A DNA stretch of 36,769 nt from Cryptobacteroides sp963543835 (GTDB lineage: Bacteria > Bacteroidota > Bacteroidia > Bacteroidales > UBA932): positions 1-36,769 of the forward strand of contig CAUUCY010000010.1 of assembly GCA_963543835.1 (NCBI GenBank), given 5' to 3'. Positions within the stretch are counted from its first letter, which is position 1. Each line of letters opens with the position of its first letter. Of the stretch, positions 26,481 through 34,556 are shown piece by piece. The notes under the pieces are model-generated. The model worked only from the letters and a program-made list of their open reading frames with translations. It searched no databases and was not told where the DNA came from. A program made the translations under genes and the position numbers.

Positions 26481-26532
26481 AGTTAAGGGAAATTAATCTA
26501 TAATAGTAGAAATTATTTAGGCTGTGTAGCCC
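26481..26532. repeat. Intergenic repeat, copy B
   Basis: Shares 27 of its first 30 bases with 12369-12398 and the same GGCTGTGTAGCC tail, here a perfect 4-bp stem (GGCT/AGCC) with a GTGT loop. It sits 16 bp before the truncated fragment at 26548. Confidence 0.6.
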
Positions 26533-26547
26533 TCAATCAGACGAGTT

Positions 26548-26796
26548 ATGCAAACACCTTATTTTGCAGACGGGGGACAATTCAAAAAGGATGGCTCGGG
26601 AATGGTTATGCCGACAGCCTACCTGTTCTGGACTTCCGACAAGGATACTGCCGGAAAGGTGATTTATTTCATGTGTTCTGCCTCGACAAAGTCATTTGCC
26701 AAAGACAATAAGAAAGGTTTCGGCACGATTGCCGTATCTCCCGGCAATTGTCCGGCATATCAGGTACGATGCGTTAGAAGAAATAGAATTTTATAA
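26548..26796 (+). pseudogene. C-terminal fragment of a FISUMP-like surface-protein domain
   Basis: An 82-residue frame without signal peptide. The central part (AYLFWTSDKDTAGKVIYFMC) and the ending (NCPAYQVRCVR) resemble the C-terminal segment of the Fibrobacter succinogenes major paralogous domain and related Bacteroidales surface proteins, which usually end in GFSVRCVR. The frame meets an in-frame stop at 26527-26529 within the intergenic repeat, so the 5' part is missing. It is probably a remnant left by a deletion or recombination at the repeat. It might still be translated from ATG 26548. Confidence 0.45.
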
Positions 26797-26797
26797 C

Positions 26798-26830
26798 TAA
26801 ACCCCTGAAATTTTCAGGGGTTTATTTTTT
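26798..26830. terminator. Strong intrinsic terminator between convergent frames
   Basis: AAACCCCTGAAA-T-TTTCAGGGGTTT is a near-perfect inverted repeat followed by ATTTTTT on the plus strand. It lies between the rightward fragment and the end of the leftward peptidase/TonB operon. The minus-strand T-run is weaker, so it is best for rightward transcripts but may serve both. Confidence 0.85.
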
Positions 26831-26842
26831 ACTAAGCCGTAA

Positions 26843-27229
26843 TTATTTCAGTTCCTCGACAGAATCCACTATGTAGGCATCGGAAGGCGCTATGTCTATC
26901 AAATCGAAAGTGCTTTCATTGTCCTTTTGTATTCCTCCGAGCCCTTTCCCAGAACTTCCGCTGTTCGTTTTGACATAATTTCCGCAAAAAGCCAAATCCC
27001 AGTCCGTCCTTTCTGCCCAGAGTTTATCCTCTTCAGTATCCGCAAAGCTGCTCTGGCCGACGACATCCCCTTTGTCAAAGGAAAAATATGTCCATTTATC
27101 CTCCGCCAATCCCGGGATGATTATTTCACGTGATATTAGAGAATTATCCGAGCCGCCCTCATTATAACGGCGGCAGCCCGCAAGCGCAAGTGCGCATAAA
27201 AAGAATATCTTCAATGTATGGGTTCTCAT
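26843..27229 (-). CDS. Short HmuY-like lipoprotein (N-terminal half only)
   Basis: A 128-residue lipoprotein (LALAGC, C19). After the signal it follows the N-terminal half of HmuY: DKWTYFSFDKGDVVG, WDLAFCGNYVKTNSGSSGKG and a proline-aspartate-tyrosine stretch (IAPSDAYIVDSVEEL) matching the HmuY segments around YFSFSKGEVV, WDMAL, GESGKGKGG and PTDGYTVD. It then stops, whereas HmuY is about 216 residues. The missing C-terminal half resembles the tail of the C1 peptidase encoded 7 bp upstream. No histidine remains in the mature part, so di-His haem ligation as in P. gingivalis HmuY is not supported. It is the last gene of the operon, before the terminator. Confidence 0.75.
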   Translation of the reverse strand: MRTHTLKIFFLCALALAGCRRYNEGGSDNSLISREIIIPGLAEDKWTYFSFDKGDVVGQSSFADTEEDKLWAERTDWDLAFCGNYVKTNSGSSGKGLGGIQKDNESTFDLIDIAPSDAYIVDSVEELK

Positions 27230-27236
27230 CTTCGGC

Positions 27237-28712
27237 TTATTTTAATTTCTTCCCGCCGGACGGCGCATAAACATATTTTATTCTCATCTGCCCCTCTGAC
27301 TTGTCGTATTTCATCACGCGCATCTTCGCATATTTCCCTTTTGCGGTTCTGACTATATAAGTTGATGAATATATATTTGAAGTTTGGGGATTGATCCAAT
27401 CCACGGTGTTGCAGGATGTCTTAGGAGCATCCGCTGTGAGTATGCGGAAAACGTTTTCTCCGCTTGCAAGCTCCGCCCCTTTACCTGAAATGTTGCGGGA
27501 GTCTGCCATAATATCGTAAGTGTGGACTTTTGCCGGCATCGTGCGGTAGTCATAGACTTGAAGCATATTCAATTTTGCGACCCTTGCGGCTTTGCTGCCT
27601 CTTTTATTTCGGGAAATGATGAGAAAGTATGCTGGTTTGTCTGTGTTTATCTTTGGGAGTGCAGAACTGAAATCAAGGGCGAATTCAATATTGTCGGACA
27701 TGCCCATGCCTTGCATGGGATGGTCTCCTCCCTGATAATCGAAGATTGAAACATCATAAGCTGTCGCAGGATACTTGTCGTTCAACCTGTCTGAAAAGCC
27801 GCAGCGTATACCTATATCATTTCTGCTGTCACAATCCATCGATACGCGAAATACTATTGAAGGCGCCTTGTATGAGGCTTTCACTGTAACCACATCTGTT
27901 CCAAGTTGCGCATTGTCGCGCCCGCTCTGAAGCCAGAACCAATAGGGGAGATAGAAGCGGCCTCTGTCGTGGTAGTCCTGCCCCCAGCTGTTGCATACAA
28001 TGAACGCGCCTTTCGATACTGTTCCGTCGGGTGCGTTGAAATCCACAAGGTCATCATAGCCTACAATGGTCATTGCATGACTTCCCTCTGTGGCTAATTT
28101 CGTGAGAAGGCAGCTGTATCCTGTGGCGGAAGGTCCTGAGTAGTTATTGTCAAATACCCAATTCTGAGCCTTTGAACTGAAAGTCACTATACCTCCGCTT
28201 CTGCCCTCTTCGTTGTGGTCGTAAAGGTAGCGGCGGACTTTGTTTAATCCTTCAAGGTTCTTGACTTCTATGAATTCAACCGCACTTGCACGGTAATGTA
28301 TGGCATTCAGGTATTTTTCATATCCGCTTGCCCATTTGAATTTATATGCGGCATTTTCGGGGAAATCCTGCTCGGTGATTATTCCGTTGCCGAGAGCCAG
28401 TTTGATGCCGTCGGGTCCGAAGCTTCCCTGGTCGTATCCGTCATTCACGAAATTCCATGTATAGAAATATGAAAACCGGTTTGCGGGCGAAGCGGAAGCG
28501 TCCCTGTCCAGAAGCCTGTTCATCTCATAAGTGAACATATACCCTATATAGGAAGCCTGTGCGCAAGACCCTCCCTGCTGGTTTATGATGGGAGGGAAGT
28601 ATTTTGATTTTGAATTATCCACTCCGTCCGGCAGACCTCCCGATGCCATTGCAGATGAGATGGCGAGGCAGGACGTTGCGAAGAGTGAAATAATCTTGTT
28701 TTTATCTATCAT
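27237..28712 (-). CDS. Secreted papain-like (C1) cysteine peptidase with HmuY-like tail
   Basis: A 491-residue exported peptidase. Signal peptide to about AMAS (residue 24), with almost no prodomain. The C1 active site is clear: oxyanion Gln (45/46) and Cys50 in IINQQGGSCAQAS, His212 in EGSHAMTIVGYDD, Asn241 in VCNSWG. After the catalytic domain comes a beta-rich region (~280-430). The last ~58 residues (including STYIVRTAKGKYAKMRVMKY) resemble the C-terminal half of HmuY (RVFFVRGADGNIAKVQFTDY). Its ATG overlaps the stop of the upstream C25-like gene by 4 bp (ATGA). Absence of a propeptide suggests control by folding, partner proteins or cleavage; this is inference. Confidence 0.88.
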   Translation of the reverse strand: MIDKNKIISLFATSCLAISSAMASGGLPDGVDNSKSKYFPPIINQQGGSCAQASYIGYMFTYEMNRLLDRDASASPANRFSYFYTWNFVNDGYDQGSFGPDGIKLALGNGIITEQDFPENAAYKFKWASGYEKYLNAIHYRASAVEFIEVKNLEGLNKVRRYLYDHNEEGRSGGIVTFSSKAQNWVFDNNYSGPSATGYSCLLTKLATEGSHAMTIVGYDDLVDFNAPDGTVSKGAFIVCNSWGQDYHDRGRFYLPYWFWLQSGRDNAQLGTDVVTVKASYKAPSIVFRVSMDCDSRNDIGIRCGFSDRLNDKYPATAYDVSIFDYQGGDHPMQGMGMSDNIEFALDFSSALPKINTDKPAYFLIISRNKRGSKAARVAKLNMLQVYDYRTMPAKVHTYDIMADSRNISGKGAELASGENVFRILTADAPKTSCNTVDWINPQTSNIYSSTYIVRTAKGKYAKMRVMKYDKSEGQMRIKYVYAPSGGKKLK

Positions 28713-30832
28713 TTATGTTCCAGTCTTTTAACTGTTTTAAGTATTTCCACGCGCACGCTTGCCGGCATGGACTTTTCTGATGATAGCATTTCCTTGAACT
28801 CACTTATAATATCTGCTCTGTACGGTGATTTTGAAAACCATCCCATGACTTCACAGGCTACCTTTCTGATGTTCTCCGATTCTGAGCTATCGCCTGCAAG
28901 TTTTAGAATTTCTTTCCGCGCCTTGTCGTAGCGGTAGTTCCGGAATGTACGCATCGCAGATATCCTTTGATTATCAGAAAGGCTCTTGTCATTGATTTTA
29001 GCTGACTCCGAATCGAAATATCCTCCTCCTGTCATTATTCGCAGGGCGTTTTCCGACTGCATATTCACTCGCAGCAGTTCGGGATGATTTTCGTAGAGAC
29101 GCTCCATTGCGGCAAGTATTCTCCCGTCTTTTCCGATGCTTCCCATTTCTGCAGCAAGCAGGCAGGCATGACGTGCTATGACTTCGACAGGATCGTTTGA
29201 AGCAGTCAGTATGGCTTCTTCCGCATGCTCGTCAGCACTGTTGCCAAGCACGGAAAAAGCGCATTGGCGTACTATTGGCGAGGAGTCTTTCCTAAGCATT
29301 TCAAGAGCTATGGCATTCGTCTCCCGGCAATCCGAATGAGCCAGATGAACTATCGCCGTTGCCCTGACGACTGGGTTGCTGTTTTTCAAGTATTTTTTCC
29401 ATGTGCCCGGGTCTTTTGACCTGAAAATAAGATCGGAGGCCAATTTATCCGTATTTACTTTACTGTCTGTCGGGGCAAAGCGGAAAGTAGGGTCTCCTAT
29501 AAGATGTGACTCAAGATAGGGCACTTCCTTCTGCCACATGCCTGCGCGCAGACCGAGAGAAAGAAGACCTATCAATTTATCCTCGAACTTATCTTGCAGA
29601 ACATTGACAGTATTTGCCTGGGCGAGCACGCATTTTCCCTCTCCGAAAACATGAACTCCTGCAATATAGCCCTCTTCATTGTGAAACGAACCGTTGTAAC
29701 ATGCGTTCAGTATGACGATTTTTGCATTGGATTTCACATCAAGCAAATCTTCCTGAAGTATATTGGCGTTACGCATTGCCACAGAATCGTATTTATGGTA
29801 GAATGCGAGAGCCGAATCGCTGAAATTCCTGCTCGGGAGCTGAAACAGAGAATCAGGAAAATCCTGCTTTCGTCTCTCTTCTTCCGGCTTGTTTTTCCAA
29901 CGAAGATATTTGCGGGCAATGGCGCTTCTCAACAAGAGGAGATTTTCTTCAATCGAATGTCCTTCACCGACTCCGTTAAGGTATTGGGTGTCGTAAGCTC
30001 CGTGCTCTGTGAACTGGAATATGTCCGAATCTTCCCTTTGAAGTTCGCTCATTATAGTCCATTTCATCTGAGGGGCCTGCTTGAAGGTAAGAAAACGATT
30101 CCCTGATGCCTTTTTGAATGCTTCGGGGAAGCTCTCTTTGTAAAGCAGGGTCTTCTGTCTCCACACATTCAAATCTTCGGAATTATAACTTTTCCCGAAA
30201 AAGAAAGTAATATTGTCTGCCTTGTTGTTACGCTCCTGATGCGCGGCAACTACTTTGCGAAGATATTTTGCAAGTATTTCGTATTTATTCCCGCCCATGC
30301 ATTCAGGGACTTTCATTCTGGCAGAATATATTTCAGGCTGCAGATGCTGCGCGCCTCTTTCCGACAGTCTGTAATAGAATATGTCCCTGTGTTTTTCATC
30401 TTTCGAGAGAAAATCAAACTCCAGATCAAAATCGTCATAGAAACGGTCCGACGCCACACTTGACTCAAAGATAGGGAAGCGCTGCTCATTCATCTTGAAT
30501 GCAGTGGTGAGCCATTGCGCCTCACGAATCATGGCTATGGGCATATCTCCGACAAGGACTATACCTTCGAGCGGGCACGTTTTGTCAGCGGCAAGTTCTT
30601 TTACCTTTGCGCGCACTTCTTCGGGGTTTTGCCAATCTTTTGCAAGAATGATTGCTTTTAGACCTTCAGAGAGGAGTTGGTCTCTGTATGCTTCGAGTTC
30701 CGTGCGGCAGGCATCATAGGTGACACTGTCTACGAATATTCCGAATGAGGTCTTAGGATTCCCGGCCGCTACAACGCATTCAAGCGAAAGTGCCAGAACC
30801 GGAAGTATTGCTTTTAGTATATTGATACCCAT
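28709..30832 (-). CDS. Gingipain-like (C25-type, clan CD) cysteine peptidase with HEAT-like repeats, copy 1
   Basis: A 707-residue secreted protein with a signal peptide to about VVAAG. The caspase-type fold shows predicted catalytic His277 in FTEHGAYD and Cys378 in VILNACYNGSF, the dyad layout of gingipains and other clan CD peptidases. SSVASDRFYDDFDL, NVLQDK and ESHLIGDPTF are shared with the adjacent paralogue. From about residue 470 the protein turns into helical HEAT-like repeats (for example SSPIVRQCAFSVLGNSADEH). No type IX secretion C-terminal domain is seen. Eight bp separate it from copy 2 upstream; it overlaps the C1 peptidase downstream by 4 bp. Confidence 0.8.
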   Translation of the reverse strand: MGINILKAILPVLALSLECVVAAGNPKTSFGIFVDSVTYDACRTELEAYRDQLLSEGLKAIILAKDWQNPEEVRAKVKELAADKTCPLEGIVLVGDMPIAMIREAQWLTTAFKMNEQRFPIFESSVASDRFYDDFDLEFDFLSKDEKHRDIFYYRLSERGAQHLQPEIYSARMKVPECMGGNKYEILAKYLRKVVAAHQERNNKADNITFFFGKSYNSEDLNVWRQKTLLYKESFPEAFKKASGNRFLTFKQAPQMKWTIMSELQREDSDIFQFTEHGAYDTQYLNGVGEGHSIEENLLLLRSAIARKYLRWKNKPEEERRKQDFPDSLFQLPSRNFSDSALAFYHKYDSVAMRNANILQEDLLDVKSNAKIVILNACYNGSFHNEEGYIAGVHVFGEGKCVLAQANTVNVLQDKFEDKLIGLLSLGLRAGMWQKEVPYLESHLIGDPTFRFAPTDSKVNTDKLASDLIFRSKDPGTWKKYLKNSNPVVRATAIVHLAHSDCRETNAIALEMLRKDSSPIVRQCAFSVLGNSADEHAEEAILTASNDPVEVIARHACLLAAEMGSIGKDGRILAAMERLYENHPELLRVNMQSENALRIMTGGGYFDSESAKINDKSLSDNQRISAMRTFRNYRYDKARKEILKLAGDSSESENIRKVACEVMGWFSKSPYRADIISEFKEMLSSEKSMPASVRVEILKTVKRLEHK

Positions 30833-30840
30833 TTGCTGTC

Positions 30841-33018
30841 TTATCTGAGATAAACGTTAAGTCTGTTTATGGTCTTGCGTATCTCCGCATTCAGAGCGGT
30901 ATCCTGCTCCGCTCCGCTTTCATGCAGGAAAGAGCCAAGTTCTCTGACTATATCCGCCCTGTTGTATGCCATTGTGTACCAGCCGAGAATTTCAGCCGTG
31001 TTTATTCTTATTTGTAGCGGTTCCGTGTCGTCTTTTACAATATTTATAAGTTTGTTCACGAATTGAGGATATTGGGCATTTCGCAGGAATGCCATTGCCG
31101 CCCGGCGTCCGCGCCCGTCATTCCCATGCCTTTCTATTCCTTCGAGGGTATAATTCCTCAGCCTCATCGCACTTTGTATTCCGCTTTCGGGGAAATCCTC
31201 CTTGCGATAGGGGAAACCGATATTTTCCAAAGTCCTGCGATAGCTCTGCAGAAAAGAATCATCCGGGAAGGCAGCGGAATTGTTTATGATGTTGAAATTT
31301 ACACGCTTTGCGTTGTAATCCCTGAAATATGCGTCCACAACTGCCTGGACGTCATCTGCTTCTCCTCGCAGACTCAGACGGTAGCAGGCCTTGCGGCGTA
31401 TGTATTCGTAGGGATCGTCAAGAGCCTCCCTAAGGATTTCACCATACTCTCCTCCTGAGTATCTGCGCAGAAGTTCCAGTGCATTAAGACGAAGCATGTA
31501 GTAAGGCGAACTCCTGTAAGTCTCTACAAGCAGCGTCTTCATTTTTGAATATTTCAGCTTGTATAACTTGTAAAGAGCAAGCCCCTGTATGTCGCAAGGA
31601 TATTTCTTTGAGAGAAATTTTTTCCAGTAAATTATGCTGTTATTGTCTATTTCGGGTCTTTTGAACTTATAAGAGGATTCAAATGCAAATGTAGGGTCTC
31701 CTATCACGTGGGATTCAAGAATTGCAGACATTTGATGCCATTCACCGACAGAATATCCGGCGGATAGCATTCCCATAAGGGTAGAGGAAGGTTTATCTTG
31801 TAATACGTTTACAGAATTTCCTATTGCGGCAACGCTTTTACCCTTACCCATTATATATCGATTGGCGATGTAGTCGTTTTCGCGAAAATCTCCGTTATAA
31901 CAAGCATCGAATATGAGTATGCGAACATTCGAGCTTGTTTTTTGAACATCATCGAGAAGTATTCCCGTTTTTGCGTCTTCCAGAGAGTCTGCGCGCTCCG
32001 TTTCCGGACAGAAAGAGTCCCGCACCCAGCAGGAGTCAAGCTCGAAACGTGTCATTACATAGTCCATAGCCTCTTTTGCGCTTTTTCCGTAACGAACTTG
32101 CCTGCGCACCAGATTTCTTGCCTGCATTTTGGCAACTGAATAATACGCGTCCTCATTGTCCGGCAGGGGAGAGTTACCTATCCACTGACGGTCCGGAGTT
32201 CCGTGATGATGGTATAGTATAAGGTCCAGATCTTCTCTTTCGCACTCCTTGAGCATTATATCCTTCATGTAAGGATACTGGTAGAATACAAAATACTTTG
32301 CCCCGTCGAGGGTCTTGGCTGTTTCGGGAGCCTGCTCCGTAATTGTAATAGTCTCGTCCTTCCATGCTATCATACTGTCGGAGAATGAGCCGCTGCCTGT
32401 ATATGAGTCAATCTTGTCGAGCCTGTTGCGCTTTTCCTTTTTCACCTCCACAAGTTTTTTCATATATGACGACAGCTCGGAGTATTTGTCTCCATAATGG
32501 TCTGATGGAGTGATACGCCCCGTAAAAATGTCACATGATATTTCCTGTGCCGAATCCGCGGAGAGATTATAGTAGAAAAATCTTGTATCCGAGGAATCTC
32601 TCCCCACGAAGTCGAACTTGAGGTCGAAGTCATCATAGAAGCGGTCTGACGGAACAGAGGATTCCCTGACAGGGAAATCCTCCTCGCTCATTTTAAATGC
32701 GGACGTCATGAACTGTGCGCGGCGTATCATAGGTATAGGAATATCTCCTACGAACACGGCTCCTGCAAGAGCCTTTTTGTTGTACCACAGTCTGATTGAA
32801 TCTCTCAACTGCTCGGGGGTGAGCCAGTCCGCGGCAGCCACAAATACATCCCAACCGGCTTCCCGCACGCAAGCTGCGTATGCGTCTATCGATTCGGAGC
32901 ATTTTTCATAACTATTCCTGTCGACCACTACGGCGAACGAACGCGCGCTGCCCACAACAGGAATGGCGGATGCAAAAGCAAGCGCTACGGCAAAAAAAAC
33001 GGTGTAAAATCTGTTCAT
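30841..33018 (-). CDS. Gingipain-like (C25-type, clan CD) cysteine peptidase with HEAT-like repeats, copy 2
   Basis: A 725-residue paralogue of the neighbouring peptidase. Signal peptide MNRFYTVFFAVALAFASAIP. Predicted catalytic His272 in LYHHHGTPDRQ and Cys373 in LIFDACYNGDF. Shared blocks: SSVPSDRFYDDFDL, NVLQDK, ESHVIGDPTF. C-terminal HEAT-like helices include LNALELLRRYSGGEYGEILR and DDPYEYIRRKACYRLSLRG. A longer in-frame start exists inside the DUF6850 gene, but the ATG at 33018 overlaps that gene's stop (TAATG) and gives the signal peptide. The two copies differ in most other residues, so the duplication is old. Substrate unknown. Confidence 0.8.
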   Translation of the reverse strand: MNRFYTVFFAVALAFASAIPVVGSARSFAVVVDRNSYEKCSESIDAYAACVREAGWDVFVAAADWLTPEQLRDSIRLWYNKKALAGAVFVGDIPIPMIRRAQFMTSAFKMSEEDFPVRESSVPSDRFYDDFDLKFDFVGRDSSDTRFFYYNLSADSAQEISCDIFTGRITPSDHYGDKYSELSSYMKKLVEVKKEKRNRLDKIDSYTGSGSFSDSMIAWKDETITITEQAPETAKTLDGAKYFVFYQYPYMKDIMLKECEREDLDLILYHHHGTPDRQWIGNSPLPDNEDAYYSVAKMQARNLVRRQVRYGKSAKEAMDYVMTRFELDSCWVRDSFCPETERADSLEDAKTGILLDDVQKTSSNVRILIFDACYNGDFRENDYIANRYIMGKGKSVAAIGNSVNVLQDKPSSTLMGMLSAGYSVGEWHQMSAILESHVIGDPTFAFESSYKFKRPEIDNNSIIYWKKFLSKKYPCDIQGLALYKLYKLKYSKMKTLLVETYRSSPYYMLRLNALELLRRYSGGEYGEILREALDDPYEYIRRKACYRLSLRGEADDVQAVVDAYFRDYNAKRVNFNIINNSAAFPDDSFLQSYRRTLENIGFPYRKEDFPESGIQSAMRLRNYTLEGIERHGNDGRGRRAAMAFLRNAQYPQFVNKLINIVKDDTEPLQIRINTAEILGWYTMAYNRADIVRELGSFLHESGAEQDTALNAEIRKTINRLNVYLR

Positions 33019-34550
33019 TAGAAAATTATTCCGAACCTGAAGCCCGCAACAAGTCTGTAAGACCTGCCTTCGACTATAGGCTTTGAGTAGTCTGCATCCA
33101 AGGCAAGATGCCAATTCACCTTCTTTGAAGGTATGGTATATTCTATGCTTCCTCCTGCCTTTACGAAGGAAGTCTTGTAATAATCAAGACTTTCCTGCCA
33201 TGCGTTCTGCATGACGGATTTTTTAGTTTCGGGTACATAATCGTATGTTCCTCCGATATTTATACCGGAGCCTGCCCTTAAACTTAGCAGAAGATATGAA
33301 TTCTTCAGTTCTATATTTCTTTTTCCGAAGACTCCTGCGAAAATATTTGAGTAATTCCATAATGCCCCTGCAACTTCGTAAGTATCTTTTTCCGTTTCAT
33401 AATTCAGTTGCGCGCCTGCATCCCACATATAATCCGTATCGCTTCGTGCCCCGAATCTATGGTCATATACCAGGCTCAGTTTATTGTTCCCGAACTGACT
33501 CATCGGGTTCTCCGCATCTGTCACCCATCTTTGATTCATAGGGGTGTCGTCCCTGTGCTGAATCAATTCTATGCCAGTTGAGTTGCGCATGCTTCCGGAG
33601 AATGTGATTTTGTCGGAGAAATTCTCTCCCCATAGGGCAAGGAAAGATGCTCCCAATATGCTTCTTTTGACTTTCCCCATATTTTTCGGCATAGTCATGC
33701 TCTGCTCTACATCCAGAGTCCTGTTCTTTACGTAGACATCCAATAAAGCATCGAAACCCTGTGTGCTGAAATTATATTGCGCCCCCACTCCGTATTGGAT
33801 GTAATCATAGGTAAATTCCTGTATTCCGAGATTGCCTCCGACCACAGCACCTACGCCCTCTCCAAGTCCTCTCAGAATATAAATATTATGGTTTACCGGT
33901 GCGGCGTTTCCCGGATTTGCCAGCTCCTTTCCCATTGCAAACTCTCCGTTCAGACCGAGTATATGATTGTCTGAAATGCGTATTGTTGCGGATGGCCGTA
34001 TTTCAAGAGTCATCGAGTTTGTTTCCACTCTCGGGTCTTTCTGTTTTGCTCCTACCCTGTTGAGGTATCTCAAATCAATGCCGATTGAAAATCTTTCCCA
34101 AAATACAGGAGATGCCATTGCGGCAGACATATCGTATTCCTGTCTGTTCCAACGGCTCTTGTTTGTGTCCATTGTGTAATATGGCACATCCTGCTCCACT
34201 TCGTATAGGATATTGTTGTAAAGCAGGTCTTTATCGAAAATATTGCGAAAAGCGAAACTGCCCCACATCAAAGTCTTTCCGATTTTTGCCTGCCCTTTCG
34301 TCGAGACATTAACTGCGTTGCTCCCTTCCGCCTGCTCCGCAGGACGAAATCCTCCGGCTTTCATTTCGTATGAAAGATGCAGGTCGCGGTAGCTTGGGAC
34401 GGGTCTGAAAGCCTGTCCTGAGGCATTGTCCGAGCCGTACCATAGCGCATTTCTGAATTTACTTTCTCTGACTATGGCGGGATTGCTTTGGGCGTTCAGA
34501 GCAATTGCTCCAAACAGCGGAAGTATGATTGTGAGGCAGATTCTTTTCAT
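33018..34550 (-). CDS. DUF6850 outer-membrane beta-barrel protein
   Basis: A 510-residue protein with signal peptide (GAIALNAQ) and a body of alternating strands rich in aromatic, glycine and asparagine, ending in phenylalanine (FRFGIIF), the outer-membrane barrel signature. Its start (ESKFRNALWYGSDNASGQAF) and its place after a DUF4876 lipoprotein and a TonB-dependent receptor fit DUF6850, a Bacteroidota family of unknown function. It probably forms a porin-like barrel accompanying the receptor. Its stop overlaps the next start by one base. Confidence 0.78.
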   Translation of the reverse strand: MKRICLTIILPLFGAIALNAQSNPAIVRESKFRNALWYGSDNASGQAFRPVPSYRDLHLSYEMKAGGFRPAEQAEGSNAVNVSTKGQAKIGKTLMWGSFAFRNIFDKDLLYNNILYEVEQDVPYYTMDTNKSRWNRQEYDMSAAMASPVFWERFSIGIDLRYLNRVGAKQKDPRVETNSMTLEIRPSATIRISDNHILGLNGEFAMGKELANPGNAAPVNHNIYILRGLGEGVGAVVGGNLGIQEFTYDYIQYGVGAQYNFSTQGFDALLDVYVKNRTLDVEQSMTMPKNMGKVKRSILGASFLALWGENFSDKITFSGSMRNSTGIELIQHRDDTPMNQRWVTDAENPMSQFGNNKLSLVYDHRFGARSDTDYMWDAGAQLNYETEKDTYEVAGALWNYSNIFAGVFGKRNIELKNSYLLLSLRAGSGINIGGTYDYVPETKKSVMQNAWQESLDYYKTSFVKAGGSIEYTIPSKKVNWHLALDADYSKPIVEGRSYRLVAGFRFGIIF

Positions 34551-34556
34551 TATAAT

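Noticed and set aside
27122..27137. A parS-like palindrome around TTTCACGTGA
   Set aside because: Only about 12 of 16 bases fit the usual parS sequence, it is within the HmuY-like coding region, and it is about 18 kb from parAB. Probably chance.
33019..33114. A longer N terminus for the second C25-like peptidase
   Set aside because: It overlaps the DUF6850 C terminus, and only the ATG at 33018 gives a signal peptide and the TAATG coupling seen elsewhere in the operon.
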